Of a DNA stretch of 64,000 nt, positions 40,966-49,603 are shown piece after piece. Within the stretch, counting starts at the first letter, position 1; each line of letters starts with the position of its first letter. The translations under genes were made by a program, and so were the position numbers. Source of the DNA: Eubacterium sp. (lineage in GTDB: Bacteria > Bacillota > Clostridia > Lachnospirales > Lachnospiraceae); NCBI GenBank assembly GCA_017539165.1, contig JAFYHN010000027.1, positions 1 through 64,000 on the forward strand. The letters are read 5' to 3'. Below the pieces are notes generated by a model, which saw nothing but the letters and a program-made list of their open reading frames with translations, did not search any database and had not been told where the DNA came from.

Positions 40966-42171
40966 TTACTGGTCGGTATAATCCTTAAGTGGGATAATAC
41001 CCTTCATCGTATCTGAGATTTCTTTCTTTGATTCTTTGTCTTTAACTTTTGCGTATATCCTGAGTGTTGTATCGATATCTGCATGTCCTACCCATTTCTG
41101 TATACTTTTAACATCCATCCCCTGATGAACGAGTATTGATACACAGGAACTTCTAAGTCCGTGAAAGGAAATTTTCTGTGGCAGTTCAGGAATTTTTTTA
41201 ATAAGTTTCTTGAACATCTTGGATGGATAATCTGGAAAAAACAAGGTTCCGTCTATATGTTTGAAAATATAGTCGCTGTCATAATACCCATTACCGCATA
41301 GCTTTCTGTTGGCTCTTTCTTTATTCTTAAGCTTCTTAAACATTTCAATCTGTTCATCCGTAAGAGGATATACTCTTGTACTAGAAGCTGTTTTGGTTGT
41401 ATTGGTTCGATTTACCTTAGTACCAAACGTAACAGTATGGTTAATGCTCATGGTTTTATTTATGAAATCAATTGCAGACCAACGAAGTCCTAGTACTTCT
41501 TCTCTTCTTAAACCAAAGAATATTGTAAGATAAAAAAGCTCGTATAATTCGTGGTATTTAATAGTGTTCAAAAAAAGCTGTGCTTCCTCATAAGAAAAGA
41601 ATTCCTCATCTACATCTTTTTCTTTGGCGTATTTATCTGAAAGATTCTTATTAATTACTACTTCCTTGACAGGGTTGTAAGTGATGATTCCGTCTTTTAC
41701 AGCTTGTTCCATTATAAATCCCAGAAAGACCTTTATATCTCTCACTGTTCTGTATTGAACATGATACTTTTCAAATAAGCCATCCAGGAATTCTTCAACC
41801 ATGGTCTCATTTATATCTTTTACTTTTATATTTCCAAAGTATTCGTTAGTCCTTTTTAATCTATATAGATATGAGGCATATGTTGAATCAGTGACTTCTC
41901 GTTTCTTTTTATTTATTACATAATCGGTATAACCACTAAAAGTTATACTTCTATCTATAGTTGACACAGTTATTTTATTAAGCAGCTTCGCTCGCATCTC
42001 AGAAGCTTTTTTGATATTTTCCGGTATGTCGGTCAGACCAGTAGATATCCATTTCTTTTCAGCTTTTTTCTTGCCATCCTGTATTACGCTCTGTGTGGTC
42101 ACAATATATAAATGACCGCTTTTACCTTGAATTCCCCTGGCTCTTTTTCCATCTTTTTTAGGTCTTGCCAT
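40966..42171 (-). CDS. Tyrosine recombinase/integrase
   Basis: A 401-residue phage-type integrase. An N-terminal arm-binding domain (about residues 15-60) and a SAM-like core-binding domain (70-170) precede the catalytic domain. Catalytic residues are R222 (FFGLRREE), H337 and R340 (HGLR), H363 (VGHADIDTT) and Y373 (RIYAKV). It cuts and joins DNA at the tRNA-Pro attachment site, whose copy lies about 100 bp beyond its stop. It is read towards the att site, with the excisionase gene two bases upstream, the usual arrangement for Tn916-like integration modules. Confidence 0.95.
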   Translation of the reverse strand: MARPKKDGKRARGIQGKSGHLYIVTTQSVIQDGKKKAEKKWISTGLTDIPENIKKASEMRAKLLNKITVSTIDRSITFSGYTDYVINKKKREVTDSTYASYLYRLKRTNEYFGNIKVKDINETMVEEFLDGLFEKYHVQYRTVRDIKVFLGFIMEQAVKDGIITYNPVKEVVINKNLSDKYAKEKDVDEEFFSYEEAQLFLNTIKYHELYELFYLTIFFGLRREEVLGLRWSAIDFINKTMSINHTVTFGTKVNRTNTTKTASSTRVYPLTDEQIEMFKKLKNKERANRKLCGNGYYDSDYIFKHIDGTLFFPDYPSKMFKKLIKKIPELPQKISFHGLRSSCVSILVHQGMDVKSIQKWVGHADIDTTLRIYAKVKDKESKKEISDTMKGIIPLKDYTDQ

Positions 42172-42173
42172 AG

Positions 42174-42386
42174 TTAGCCCACCTCCTCAGTATATTTCAT
42201 ATCCGGATAGATAAACTCCAGAAGATAATTCTTCGGTATTCGATATTTCTTACCAATCTTTATTGAACGGATCTTTCCTTCTGCAAGATATTTATATACG
42301 GTATTGCGTCCTATATGTAATATCTTTTGAACATCTTCAGGTAAGAGTATATCTTTATACTCACTTAACATTTTTGTATATTCCAT
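42174..42386 (-). CDS. Excisionase-like helix-turn-helix protein
   Basis: A 70-residue MerR/excisionase-type winged-helix protein: LLPEDVQKILHIGRNTVYKY is the helix-turn-helix, followed by the wing IRSIKIGKKYRIPKNYLLEF. Proteins of this kind (Tn916 Xis-like, DUF helix_turn_helix_17) bend att DNA for excision and may repress. It lies directly upstream of the integrase gene with a two-base gap and overlaps the end of the small gene before it, so the three are one operon. Confidence 0.85.
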   Translation of the reverse strand: MEYTKMLSEYKDILLPEDVQKILHIGRNTVYKYLAEGKIRSIKIGKKYRIPKNYLLEFIYPDMKYTEEVG

Positions 42387-42538
42387 GTATTCTTCCTCCT
42401 TCTATTCTTTCTGAATTCATTGATGATCTCCTTTACGGCCTCTCGTGGTGTTGGATCATTTATTCCACACATATCTTTGAGGTCAAGCATTTCTTCTTTT
42501 AATCTGCGGTTTGCCCGCTGTCTCTGTCTATTTTTCAT
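42365..42538 (-). CDS. Small basic hypothetical protein
   Basis: A 57-residue protein rich in Arg, Lys and Asn (MKNRQRQRANRRLKEEMLDL at the start, FRKNRRRKNTWN near the end). The start at 42538 is chosen because GGAAGGGAGAG stands just upstream; the open frame continues further but without a binding site. It overlaps the excisionase gene by 22 bp. No known domain is recognised. It may be a DNA-binding accessory of the recombination module. Confidence 0.55.
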   Translation of the reverse strand: MKNRQRQRANRRLKEEMLDLKDMCGINDPTPREAVKEIINEFRKNRRRKNTWNIQKC

Positions 42539-42836
42539 AACTCTCCCTTCCGGGGTTAACCTAATAACCCCTTTATATGTTAACGACGACATCCGATTTC
42601 CGGGAAACGACGGGTTCTTACGAACCAATACGGTTTATTCTGAACTGTCTAGTTCTTGATAAGCACTATATAGTTCTTTAATCGTACTATATCAGTTTAA
42701 ATAGTCCTTGCCAAGCACTCAACAGTGCTTTTTGACAAAATTTGTTCTCTGGCAGCATTAATTTGTGCTTTATAATGATAATTGATTGTGTTAATATGTT
42801 TATTATATAAGTCTTTGTAGTAAAGGAGATTTCGGT
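42539..42836. promoter_or_regulatory. Divergent regulatory region of the element
   Basis: This 298-bp gap separates the leftward integration module from the rightward XRE gene. It contains an AAGCACT/AGTGCTT hairpin (42713-42730) followed by T residues, repeated TATAGTTCTT/TAGTTCTTGATAAG words around 42648-42680, and a plausible plus-strand promoter (TTGATT 42782-42787, TATATA 42804-42809, spacer 16) for the XRE gene, which starts after TAAAGGAGAT. The repeats are likely operators for the neighbouring XRE repressor; this is inference. Confidence 0.45.
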
Positions 42837-43451
42837 ATGATAGTGGTAAATAACCCATTCGGACAGGATCTGGTGGATTTTAATGAAGAAACTGAGGCAG
42901 ATAGAATTGGATCAAGAATACGTACAATAAGAACCGCAAGAGGCTTATCACAAGCTGAACTTGGCGAAAAGGTTGGGCTATCGGCTGACAGGATACAGAA
43001 ATATGAGAATGGCGCAAGAAAGCCTAAAAATGATATGTTAAAAAGACTTGCAGATGCGCTGGAGGTACGTCCTCTTGCACTAACTGATCCGGTTACAATA
43101 AGTTATATAGGAGCAATGTACGCTTTTTTTGAAATGGAAAGATCATTTCATATCGGGGTTGACAAGACTCAGGAAGAGCTATCGATTTCTATTGATTCCC
43201 AGAGCGAGCTATATAGATATATAGATGAGTGGTATAAGGTATATAAAAAAATGAAATCTGATATGGAACTGGCTTCTTCTGATGAGGAAAGAAAGAATAT
43301 TATGGATTCGTATCATAATTGGGAATGGAATTTTCCATCAAAGATAATTGACAGAACAGAATTAAGACAGCAAAAGATTCGTATAAAGCAGAAAATAGAG
43401 GAATTACAGGAAGCATATGATCAGTTAGATCAGGAAGATGACGAAGAATAG
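42837..43451 (+). CDS. XRE family transcriptional regulator (element repressor)
   Basis: A 204-residue protein with an HTH_3 domain at residues 27-85 (IRTIRTARGLSQAELGEKVG, then ADRIQKYENGARKP). The remaining 115 residues are helical with a charged C-terminal coiled coil (RQQKIRIKQKIEELQEAYDQ). It reads away from the integration module and is the likely master repressor of the element. Proteins of this shape are common in Lachnospiraceae integrative elements. There is no peptidase domain, so induction by RecA-type cleavage is unlikely. Confidence 0.85.
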   Translation: MIVVNNPFGQDLVDFNEETEADRIGSRIRTIRTARGLSQAELGEKVGLSADRIQKYENGARKPKNDMLKRLADALEVRPLALTDPVTISYIGAMYAFFEMERSFHIGVDKTQEELSISIDSQSELYRYIDEWYKVYKKMKSDMELASSDEERKNIMDSYHNWEWNFPSKIIDRTELRQQKIRIKQKIEELQEAYDQLDQEDDEE

Positions 43452-43507
43452 AGTTTAGTTTTTATGCAGCTTTTAGTTATACAAAAAATTTAAGGAGCCA
43501 AATAATT

Positions 43508-44635
43508 ATGTTATCTTTTGATATTCTTGTAGAAACAATTAAGGAGATTCATCAATCAGCACAGACGACTGCAGTTGGTGCTATTAATCGTTCTATGACT
43601 TTGCGAAATTGGCTGATTGGGTACTATATTGTGGAATTTGAACAGCATGGTGAAGAACGAGCTGTTTATGGTGATAGACTTCTAAAGAAACTTGAAGAAC
43701 GAGTTGATGAAAAAGGTCTTAATAATACTCTTTTTAAGAATTGTAGAAGGTTCTATTTAGTTTACCCACAAATCGGGCAGATATTTTCTAAAAATCAAAT
43801 AACAGCAACGGTAAAAGGTCTTCTTCCAAAAAGTCCGACAGCATCGGACTTTTTAGAGATGCTTCCTGAAAAAAGTCCGATGACGTCAGACCAATTTATG
43901 ACAAAGCCTGAAGAATTGATATCAAAGCTATCATTTTCTCATATTGTAGAATTATTACCGATATCGGATCCATTCGAAAGGTTCTTTTATGAGTTCGAAT
44001 GTATACGTAGCGGATGGAATGTTAAAGAATTACGAAGACAGATTGCAACTACACTGTATTTTCGTGCTGGAATCAGCAAAAATCCAGAAAAGCTCTTGGA
44101 ACAGATGTCAGTAGAACAACCCCCAGCTGTATTGTCTATAAAAGATCCTTTCTCGTTTGAATTTCTTGGATTGGATGCAAAGGAAACGGTTACTGAAAGT
44201 GATGTAGAAAATGCACTGGTGGATCATCTGCAAGAATTCCTGCTTGAAATGGGAAAGGGATTCTGCTTTGAAGCTAGACAAAAAAGAATAATAATAGATG
44301 ATGAATACTACTTCATTGATTTGGTTCTGTATAATCGAATTCTTCATTGTAATGTTATTATCGAACTAAAGGACGATAAGTTTACTCACGAAAACTTTGG
44401 TCAGTTGAATGCCTATGTTGCATATTATAAAGAAAATGAAATGCATCCAGGGGATAATCCACCTGTGGGGATTCTTCTTTGCACAAAGAAAGGACCAAAG
44501 ATGGTTGAATATGCATTATCAGGTATGGACAATCAACTATTTGTTTCAACGTATATGTTACAGATTCCTGGAAAGGAACAGCTAAAAGATTTTCTTATAA
44601 AACAGATGGAAGAAATAGGATATGATCAGATATAG
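43508..44635 (+). CDS. YhcG/DUF1016 family protein with PDDEXK nuclease fold
   Basis: A 375-residue protein. The N-terminal DUF1016 winged-helix domain (residues 10-170: TVGAINRSMTLRNWLIGYYI-like segment, then FKNCRRFYLVYP) is followed by a C-terminal PDDEXK nuclease-like domain with the core IDLVLYNRI and VIIELKDDKF (about residues 255-290). YhcG proteins are often found with restriction or mobile-element genes; members are proposed to be DNA-repair or restriction-related nucleases. The catalytic D-(E/Q)xK pattern looks complete (D of IDLVLY, E and K of IELK). It is cargo of the mobile element, 56 bp behind the repressor gene. Confidence 0.85.
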   Translation: MLSFDILVETIKEIHQSAQTTAVGAINRSMTLRNWLIGYYIVEFEQHGEERAVYGDRLLKKLEERVDEKGLNNTLFKNCRRFYLVYPQIGQIFSKNQITATVKGLLPKSPTASDFLEMLPEKSPMTSDQFMTKPEELISKLSFSHIVELLPISDPFERFFYEFECIRSGWNVKELRRQIATTLYFRAGISKNPEKLLEQMSVEQPPAVLSIKDPFSFEFLGLDAKETVTESDVENALVDHLQEFLLEMGKGFCFEARQKRIIIDDEYYFIDLVLYNRILHCNVIIELKDDKFTHENFGQLNAYVAYYKENEMHPGDNPPVGILLCTKKGPKMVEYALSGMDNQLFVSTYMLQIPGKEQLKDFLIKQMEEIGYDQI

Positions 44636-44687
44636 AAATGTGTAGTCTATCATAATCAAGACATATGCAAATTTATGGTGGTGAGAT

Positions 44688-45425
44688 ATGCGTAAGAAAA
44701 TATTTGATGTAATAGAAAAATCTGAATATAGAAATCGTATCGGCGTTGCCTATGATTATGCTATGCTTATAGTTATTACAGTAAGCCTGATTCCGTTGTT
44801 CTTCAAACAGGATAACATAGGGTTTAAAGTGATTGATAAGGTTACGGTTGTTATTTTCATTATTGATTATATTCTTAGATTAATGACAGCAGATTATAAG
44901 CTTAAGAGGGGAAAAACCTCATTTATTATATATCCATTTACATTTATGGCTATTATTGATATGTTGTCCATTCTTCCTTCATTATCAATTATCAGCAGAG
45001 GCTTTAAAGCATTAAGAGTGCTTAGAATGATCAGAGCTATGAGGGTGTTTAGAATCTTTAAAGCAATGAGATATTCAAAAAGCTTCATACTTATTGGAAA
45101 TGTATTAAAAAAGTCTAAGGATTCATTAATAGCTGTATGCGTGTTGGCTTTTGGATATATCTTGATATCTGCTCTGATTATATATAATGTTGAACCTGAT
45201 ACATTTGATTCGTTTTTTGATGCTTTATATTGGGCTACTGTTTCTTTAACAACAGTAGGATATGGAGACATTTATCCGGTATCAATTATGGGGAGAATAA
45301 TAACAATGGTTTCTTCGATATTTGGTATTGCTATAGTTGCTCTCCCTGCTGGTATTATTACGGCTGGGTATATGACAGAGATTGATAAAAAAATCGATGG
45401 AATAGAGAAAGATAAAAAAGAATAG
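44688..45425 (+). CDS. Voltage-gated K+ channel (Kv-like, six membrane segments)
   Basis: A 245-residue ion channel. Four hydrophobic segments precede the pore domain. The S4 segment has positive residues at every third position (R104, K107, R110, R113, R116, R119, R122), a textbook voltage sensor. S5, the pore helix and the selectivity filter TVGYGD (189-194) follow, and S6 ends the channel before a short charged tail. Length matches compact bacterial Kv channels such as KvAP. It would sit in the cytoplasmic membrane as a tetramer. On a mobile element it is unusual cargo; a role in host membrane potential or in protection is open. Confidence 0.92.
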   Translation: MRKKIFDVIEKSEYRNRIGVAYDYAMLIVITVSLIPLFFKQDNIGFKVIDKVTVVIFIIDYILRLMTADYKLKRGKTSFIIYPFTFMAIIDMLSILPSLSIISRGFKALRVLRMIRAMRVFRIFKAMRYSKSFILIGNVLKKSKDSLIAVCVLAFGYILISALIIYNVEPDTFDSFFDALYWATVSLTTVGYGDIYPVSIMGRIITMVSSIFGIAIVALPAGIITAGYMTEIDKKIDGIEKDKKE

Positions 45426-45436
45426 GAAGAATATAG

Positions 45437-45476
45437 AAATAGTGAAGCATGTCTTAAGAACATGCTTCACTATTTT
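45437..45476. terminator. Bidirectional terminator between the channel and XRE genes
   Basis: A perfect 16-bp stem (45437-45452 with 45461-45476, seven- to eight-base loop) has A-rich and T-rich arms and can end transcription in both directions. Its right arm overlaps the 3' end of the leftward XRE gene. Confidence 0.85.
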
Positions 45477-45712
45477 ATTTCTTGTTCAAGTGATTCAAAA
45501 ATAGGATCATTAAAAAAATCAGTAAGAGTTATCTCAAGACCATCACAAATCTTTTTTATGGTTAATATAGATATATCTCGTCTTGTTTCATCGGTCATAC
45601 TATAGATTGTCGATGGTGTTATTCCAGAGATATTGGCTAATTCATTTAGTTTAATATTCCTCTGATTACAGATAGAGATTATTCTTTTAACAACTGCATC
45701 TTTTGCGTTCAT
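45470..45712 (-). CDS. Small XRE family regulator
   Basis: An 80-residue Cro/C1-type helix-turn-helix protein (IKLNELANISGITPSTIYSM is the DNA-binding part, then LTIKKICDGLEITLTDFF). The start at 45712 has GGGTGA at the right distance; a longer frame exists upstream without a binding site. Convergent with the K+ channel gene, with a shared terminator. It may control the zinc-ribbon gene that diverges from it. Confidence 0.85.
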   Translation of the reverse strand: MNAKDAVVKRIISICNQRNIKLNELANISGITPSTIYSMTDETRRDISILTIKKICDGLEITLTDFFNDPIFESLEQEIK

Positions 45713-45833
45713 ATTTGTCACCCTATTGCATTGTAGGAAAATATACGCGATAGAGTGTACGCACTTGCGTAACAAAAGCTTATAAAGTATAATATACGTG
45801 GGGTAAAAAATGAATTTTGGGAGGTGCTGATAT

Positions 45834-47144
45834 ATGAAATGTCCTAATTGTGGTGCAGATATTGAGCAGAACAGTAGATTTTGTTCATATTGTAATTCAC
45901 CTATTACTATTGAAATGCAAAGAACTCAGGAACAGCTAAATAAAAGCGGATGTCCCAAGTGTGGAAGTACCAATATTACTTTTAAAAGGGAAAATCAAGG
46001 TGAGGTAAGAGGAAAAAAGGGAAAACAAATTGTCCATAAAACAGTAGGTTTTTGTAAAGATTGTGGATATACTTGGTATCCAAATACTCCTGTGAATCAA
46101 CAGAAAAGCGGTAGTAAAATGTGGCTATGGGTGCTTGGATGGATCTTCATTTTTCCAGTTCCACTCACTATATTGATGCTTAGAAATAAAGAAATGAAAC
46201 CAGCTATCAAGTATGGGGTTATTGCTGCTGGCTGGATAGTATATCTGATTATTGGTTTAGCCGGCGGTGGTGGAAAGAATAGTAATACAAATACTAATAC
46301 AAATTCAAGTACAGGTACAACCGATAACAACGTAGTAGCTGATGTTGCAGATACTCCAGAGGATCAGTTAAATGATCTTGCAATAGGTGATTCAGTTACA
46401 ATTAGAGGAGTTACTGTTACAGTAAACTCTGTATCAGATACGGAAACCTCAACAGGATCTCCAGCATTTGAGGTTTCAGTTACATATTCTAATCATAGTG
46501 GAAAACGTGTTTCTGCAAGTCCATATGACTGGACTACTGTTCTGCATACAGGATCTGATAAAGCATATGTAGGGGGAAAAGGTAGTTTTAATACAGAAAG
46601 TATTTCAGATGGTGAAGAATGGACAGGTGTTGTTACTCTTTGGAATGAAGATAATTCAGAAAAAATAAAATTTGAGTCTAGCAGTTTAAATCTTGCTCAA
46701 GATAAAGATCTCTCTGCTACATGGCTTCTGCCTAATAGTACTTCTAAAGAAGGAGCAAAAGAAGCTTCAGAAAGCGCTGTAGAAGAAAGCAATAATCAAG
46801 AATCACAATCTGAGGAAAGTTTTGATTTTACTATTACAGTAGGTCAGGCTGGAGATTATGGGTTTGAAAATACATTGAATGCTGGAACTGAACTTGAAGA
46901 AACACAGATAGTTTATCATATACCTGCTGGAAAGTATAAGGTTAAGTATATGGGAACAAACCAAGGACAAATGGGGGCTTGCAGTGATAGCACTCATAAA
47001 ACTGAGGAAGGTTGGGAAGAACCCGAAGATACTCAATCAGCTATTATTCTTAAACCAGGTGAAATAGTAGATTTAGATATCCAAGATGGCTACTATTTAG
47101 AGATACATGCTGATGGACAGTTAGGTTTTTCTAAGTCTGAATGA
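45834..47144 (+). CDS. Zinc-ribbon membrane protein with DUF4352-like domain
   Basis: A 436-residue protein. Two zinc ribbons (CPNCGADIEQNSRFCSYC at residues 3-20; CPKCG near 40 with CKDCGY near 74) are followed by two membrane helices (about 94-112 and 124-142), a Thr/Asn-rich linker, an extracytoplasmic immunoglobulin-like DUF4352/DUF5067-type domain (about 178-300) and a further beta-rich domain. Proteins of this plan are common, uncharacterised surface proteins of Firmicutes. GGGAGG precedes the start. It is cargo of the element with no clear partner. Confidence 0.75.
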   Translation: MKCPNCGADIEQNSRFCSYCNSPITIEMQRTQEQLNKSGCPKCGSTNITFKRENQGEVRGKKGKQIVHKTVGFCKDCGYTWYPNTPVNQQKSGSKMWLWVLGWIFIFPVPLTILMLRNKEMKPAIKYGVIAAGWIVYLIIGLAGGGGKNSNTNTNTNSSTGTTDNNVVADVADTPEDQLNDLAIGDSVTIRGVTVTVNSVSDTETSTGSPAFEVSVTYSNHSGKRVSASPYDWTTVLHTGSDKAYVGGKGSFNTESISDGEEWTGVVTLWNEDNSEKIKFESSSLNLAQDKDLSATWLLPNSTSKEGAKEASESAVEESNNQESQSEESFDFTITVGQAGDYGFENTLNAGTELEETQIVYHIPAGKYKVKYMGTNQGQMGACSDSTHKTEEGWEEPEDTQSAIILKPGEIVDLDIQDGYYLEIHADGQLGFSKSE

Positions 47145-47153
47145 TATTATCTT

Positions 47154-47193
47154 ATCCAGCGGAGAATCATAAGATTCCCCGTTGGATTTTTTT
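47154..47193. terminator. Bidirectional terminator
   Basis: ATCCAGCGGAGAATC and its near complement (47154-47168 and 47173-47187, one mismatch and one G-T pair) are followed by seven T residues. It lies between the convergent zinc-ribbon and coiled-coil genes. Confidence 0.8.
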
Positions 47194-47194
47194 A

Positions 47195-48466
47195 TTAATA
47201 TCCCCTATATCGTTTACAACCTCTGACATATGCACGGAAGCCACTGTAAGAAAGGTGAGCTATTATATTTAATAATATTAGGTTTACAGGAATCAATTGC
47301 TTGATTTCTTCTGAAAAAAATATTGTCAATGCCAAAACTATTACAGCAACCCATAATGAGATACTGTCAGATATTTCTTCCTTATACCACGTAATATATT
47401 TCTTCGCTGATAAAAATGCTATTATGATTGGAATGGATAGAATTATAGCTGAGATTAATAAAAATATTAGCCAGTACAGTATATTTTGAATAACTATATT
47501 ATCTATTCGTGTGCTTATAACTGCAGTTGATTTTCCGGCTTTTATAGTAATATCTCCATATTTTATAATAATATTGGTAAATGTTGTCAGGAATTTTAAG
47601 ATGTCAATTTTGAAAACATCAGATTTAGCCGCCATGAGCAGTGTTACGATGGCAGCATAAAGTATGCTACTGAAAAGCTGAGTGTTCAGAGCGGTATTTC
47701 GGGCTATATATACAGCCTTTAGATTAGCATTTTTCTTATCGTATTTTTTATCTAAACAGATTTTGCGTTTCTTATATTTAAGCTCGGCACTTTCTTCTAT
47801 ATACTTATCCTGTTCACTTATCTTACGGTTATATTCTCCAATCTTTTTCTTCTGTAGATCAGTATAATAATCAAGTAACTGACCTTTTCCTTTATATTCA
47901 TCTCTAACGGCTAAAACCTCGGCTTCGCACCTTCTTTTTATCTCGTTCGATTCTTTCTCGCGCTGCTTGTCTTTCTCTTTCAGCTGCTCGTTCTCTTTCA
48001 ATACTAAGTCGGCACCGCTCAGCTTCCCTATTTGCTCGTTCAACGATACTATCGTTTCGCTTTTCTTCTGAAGCTCCTTCCTGAGAATTGAGTTCTCTGA
48101 TGAAAGACTCTGTATCATTTTGATATCCATCTCTCTGCCGTTCATTTGAAGTTGCTCCAGTTCTGATGCTACTTGGTCTATTTGAGTCTGGAGATTCTTC
48201 AGGGTCTGGTTTTGATTCTGAATAGTTTCTGACAGCCTCTGATTCTCGGATGATAGCTTCTGAATCTCTTCTGACTGTTTCTGAATTTCGTCTTTCTGTT
48301 GCTGTATTTTCTCTGACTGCTTTTGCATTATCAATTCCGATTCCTGCTGACTCGACTTCTGCATAATATCTTTCATATTCTGCTGCTCTGAGTTTTCTGG
48401 CAGCTTCTCTTTCTTTATCGGCTCTCTGATCAGCGAGTCTGACCTCATTCTGTTTTTTAAATTCAT
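47195..48466 (-). CDS. Coiled-coil membrane protein overlapping the relaxase gene (DUF6040-like)
   Basis: A 423-residue protein. Residues 30-240 form a Gln/Glu/Lys-rich coiled coil with clear heptads (IQKQSEEIQKLSSENQRLSE), and the C-terminal part has four or so membrane segments between about 265 and 410. The first 188 codons overlap the 3' end of the relaxase gene in another frame. It has its own GGAGG nine bases before the ATG, and the frame continues open for 710 bp beyond the relaxase stop, so both proteins are likely made. It resembles DUF6040 proteins that accompany relaxases in Firmicute elements (from memory). It could anchor the relaxosome to the membrane. Confidence 0.75.
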   Translation of the reverse strand: MNLKNRMRSDSLIREPIKKEKLPENSEQQNMKDIMQKSSQQESELIMQKQSEKIQQQKDEIQKQSEEIQKLSSENQRLSETIQNQNQTLKNLQTQIDQVASELEQLQMNGREMDIKMIQSLSSENSILRKELQKKSETIVSLNEQIGKLSGADLVLKENEQLKEKDKQREKESNEIKRRCEAEVLAVRDEYKGKGQLLDYYTDLQKKKIGEYNRKISEQDKYIEESAELKYKKRKICLDKKYDKKNANLKAVYIARNTALNTQLFSSILYAAIVTLLMAAKSDVFKIDILKFLTTFTNIIIKYGDITIKAGKSTAVISTRIDNIVIQNILYWLIFLLISAIILSIPIIIAFLSAKKYITWYKEEISDSISLWVAVIVLALTIFFSEEIKQLIPVNLILLNIIAHLSYSGFRAYVRGCKRYRGY

Positions 48467-49262
48467 GTATTAATGCCTCCTTGCTTACGTTCAGACCTGT
48501 GAAGGTCTTTTCGATATTTGTATCACGGACTTTATTTCCATTTTCATCCTTAAATACTATGTGTTTTCTGTTATCTTTCCATATTACAGACCAGCCCCTC
48601 TGCTGCATTTCAGATATGAACTCTTCGCGACTAGCAGATTGTGGGATGGATTCCATCAGGGCAATTGCACAGACTGCTACAAAACTGTTTTTGGATTCAT
48701 TGATGAGCAGGTTGTACTTATCCTGATTCCATGCCATTATCTCGCCCTGTTCTATAAGTGATCCGTCAAAATGTTTTCCTTTTTCTGCTACACTTAAACC
48801 ATATTCAAGACAAAGCCTGTTAGTATAGTCTTTCTGTTTTTGAAGATCCTTTTTTGTCTGATGCAGCTTATGACCATCTATATATGATACGGAGTTTGTG
48901 ACGATATGCCCATGCAGGTGATCTTTATCCTGATGGACGCCAATTACATATTGGTGTTCTGGAAAAAAATGTTCTGCGAACTGTTTACAGATTTTCAGAA
49001 CTTCTTCAGGTGATATTTCTTCATCCTTATGAAAGCTGATGATGTTATGTGCATACATTCTGCCGGAATCTTTATCCCAGATATATTTTTCCTTTAACCA
49101 GGTCTGATACAATTCGTCATAATTGACTGTTTCACCGGAATAAGGTCCGGCTATAAAGACATAACCTTCCTTTATTTTTTCATCACGAAGAACATATTCG
49201 AGAACATTTCTCATGGCTCCGTGACTTTTTGTTGATTTATTAACGACCTTATTGATTGCCAT
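47904..49262 (-). CDS. MOBP-type relaxase/mobilization nuclease
   Basis: A 452-residue VirD2/MobA-type relaxase. The metal-binding three-histidine motif is H115-x-H117-x-H119 (KDHLHGHIVTN), and the likely nicking tyrosine is Y23 in the N-terminal motif (MRNVLEYVLRDEK). Residues 1-270 form the catalytic domain; the last 170 residues are low-complexity Arg/Glu/Ser, partly shaped by the overlapping frame of the next gene. It should nick one strand at oriT and lead it into the recipient. Its start overlaps mobC by 52 bp. The hairpin-rich DNA before mobC is the likely target. Confidence 0.92.
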   Translation of the reverse strand: MAINKVVNKSTKSHGAMRNVLEYVLRDEKIKEGYVFIAGPYSGETVNYDELYQTWLKEKYIWDKDSGRMYAHNIISFHKDEEISPEEVLKICKQFAEHFFPEHQYVIGVHQDKDHLHGHIVTNSVSYIDGHKLHQTKKDLQKQKDYTNRLCLEYGLSVAEKGKHFDGSLIEQGEIMAWNQDKYNLLINESKNSFVAVCAIALMESIPQSASREEFISEMQQRGWSVIWKDNRKHIVFKDENGNKVRDTNIEKTFTGLNVSKEALIHEFKKQNEVRLADQRADKEREAARKLRAAEYERYYAEVESAGIGIDNAKAVRENTATERRNSETVRRDSEAIIRESEAVRNYSESKPDPEESPDSNRPSSIRTGATSNERQRDGYQNDTESFIRELNSQEGASEEKRNDSIVERANREAERCRLSIERERAAERERQAARERIERDKKKVRSRGFSR

Positions 49263-49603
49263 ATACTTTCACTTTCCTTTCTGTAGTTACTAAGCTGATA
49301 AGATAGTTTTTCCAATTCTATTTTATTCGGGATTAATCCCTGACCATTTGCGATATGTGCCATCTGATTAACATTGGTTGCCAGACCTCTGAGCTGACAT
49401 TCAAGATTAGAAAATGTCATGCTGATATTCTTTAATACGGCGATTTCTTCAGATGGTGTGATGGTTGCATTCCGGACAGAACTTATGATGTATGCCTGCT
49501 TTGTTAGTCCGGTTTCTTTTACTCTGTTAATGAAGTCATCATACTCTGATTTATTCATTCTTACGGTGACGGATATATTTCTTTTGCGATTTGTTTTCTG
49601 CAT
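49211..49603 (-). CDS. mobC: MobC-type relaxosome accessory protein
   Basis: A 130-residue protein with an N-terminal ribbon-helix-helix DNA-binding segment (NISVTVRMNKSEYDDFINRV) and the C-terminal bacterial mobilization (MobC) domain with the conserved LRGLATNVNQMAHIAN. It binds near oriT and helps the relaxase to melt and nick. AGGAGAT stands nine bases before the ATG. It is directly followed, with overlap, by the relaxase gene. Confidence 0.9.
   Translation of the reverse strand: MQKTNRKRNISVTVRMNKSEYDDFINRVKETGLTKQAYIISSVRNATITPSEEIAVLKNISMTFSNLECQLRGLATNVNQMAHIANGQGLIPNKIELEKLSYQLSNYRKESESIWQSIRSLINQQKVTEP

Noticed and set aside
43508..45425. Two-gene phage-defence system (YhcG plus K+ channel)
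   Set aside because: Neither gene is known to need the other and there is a 52-bp gap; the idea is kept only as a question about the channel as cargo.
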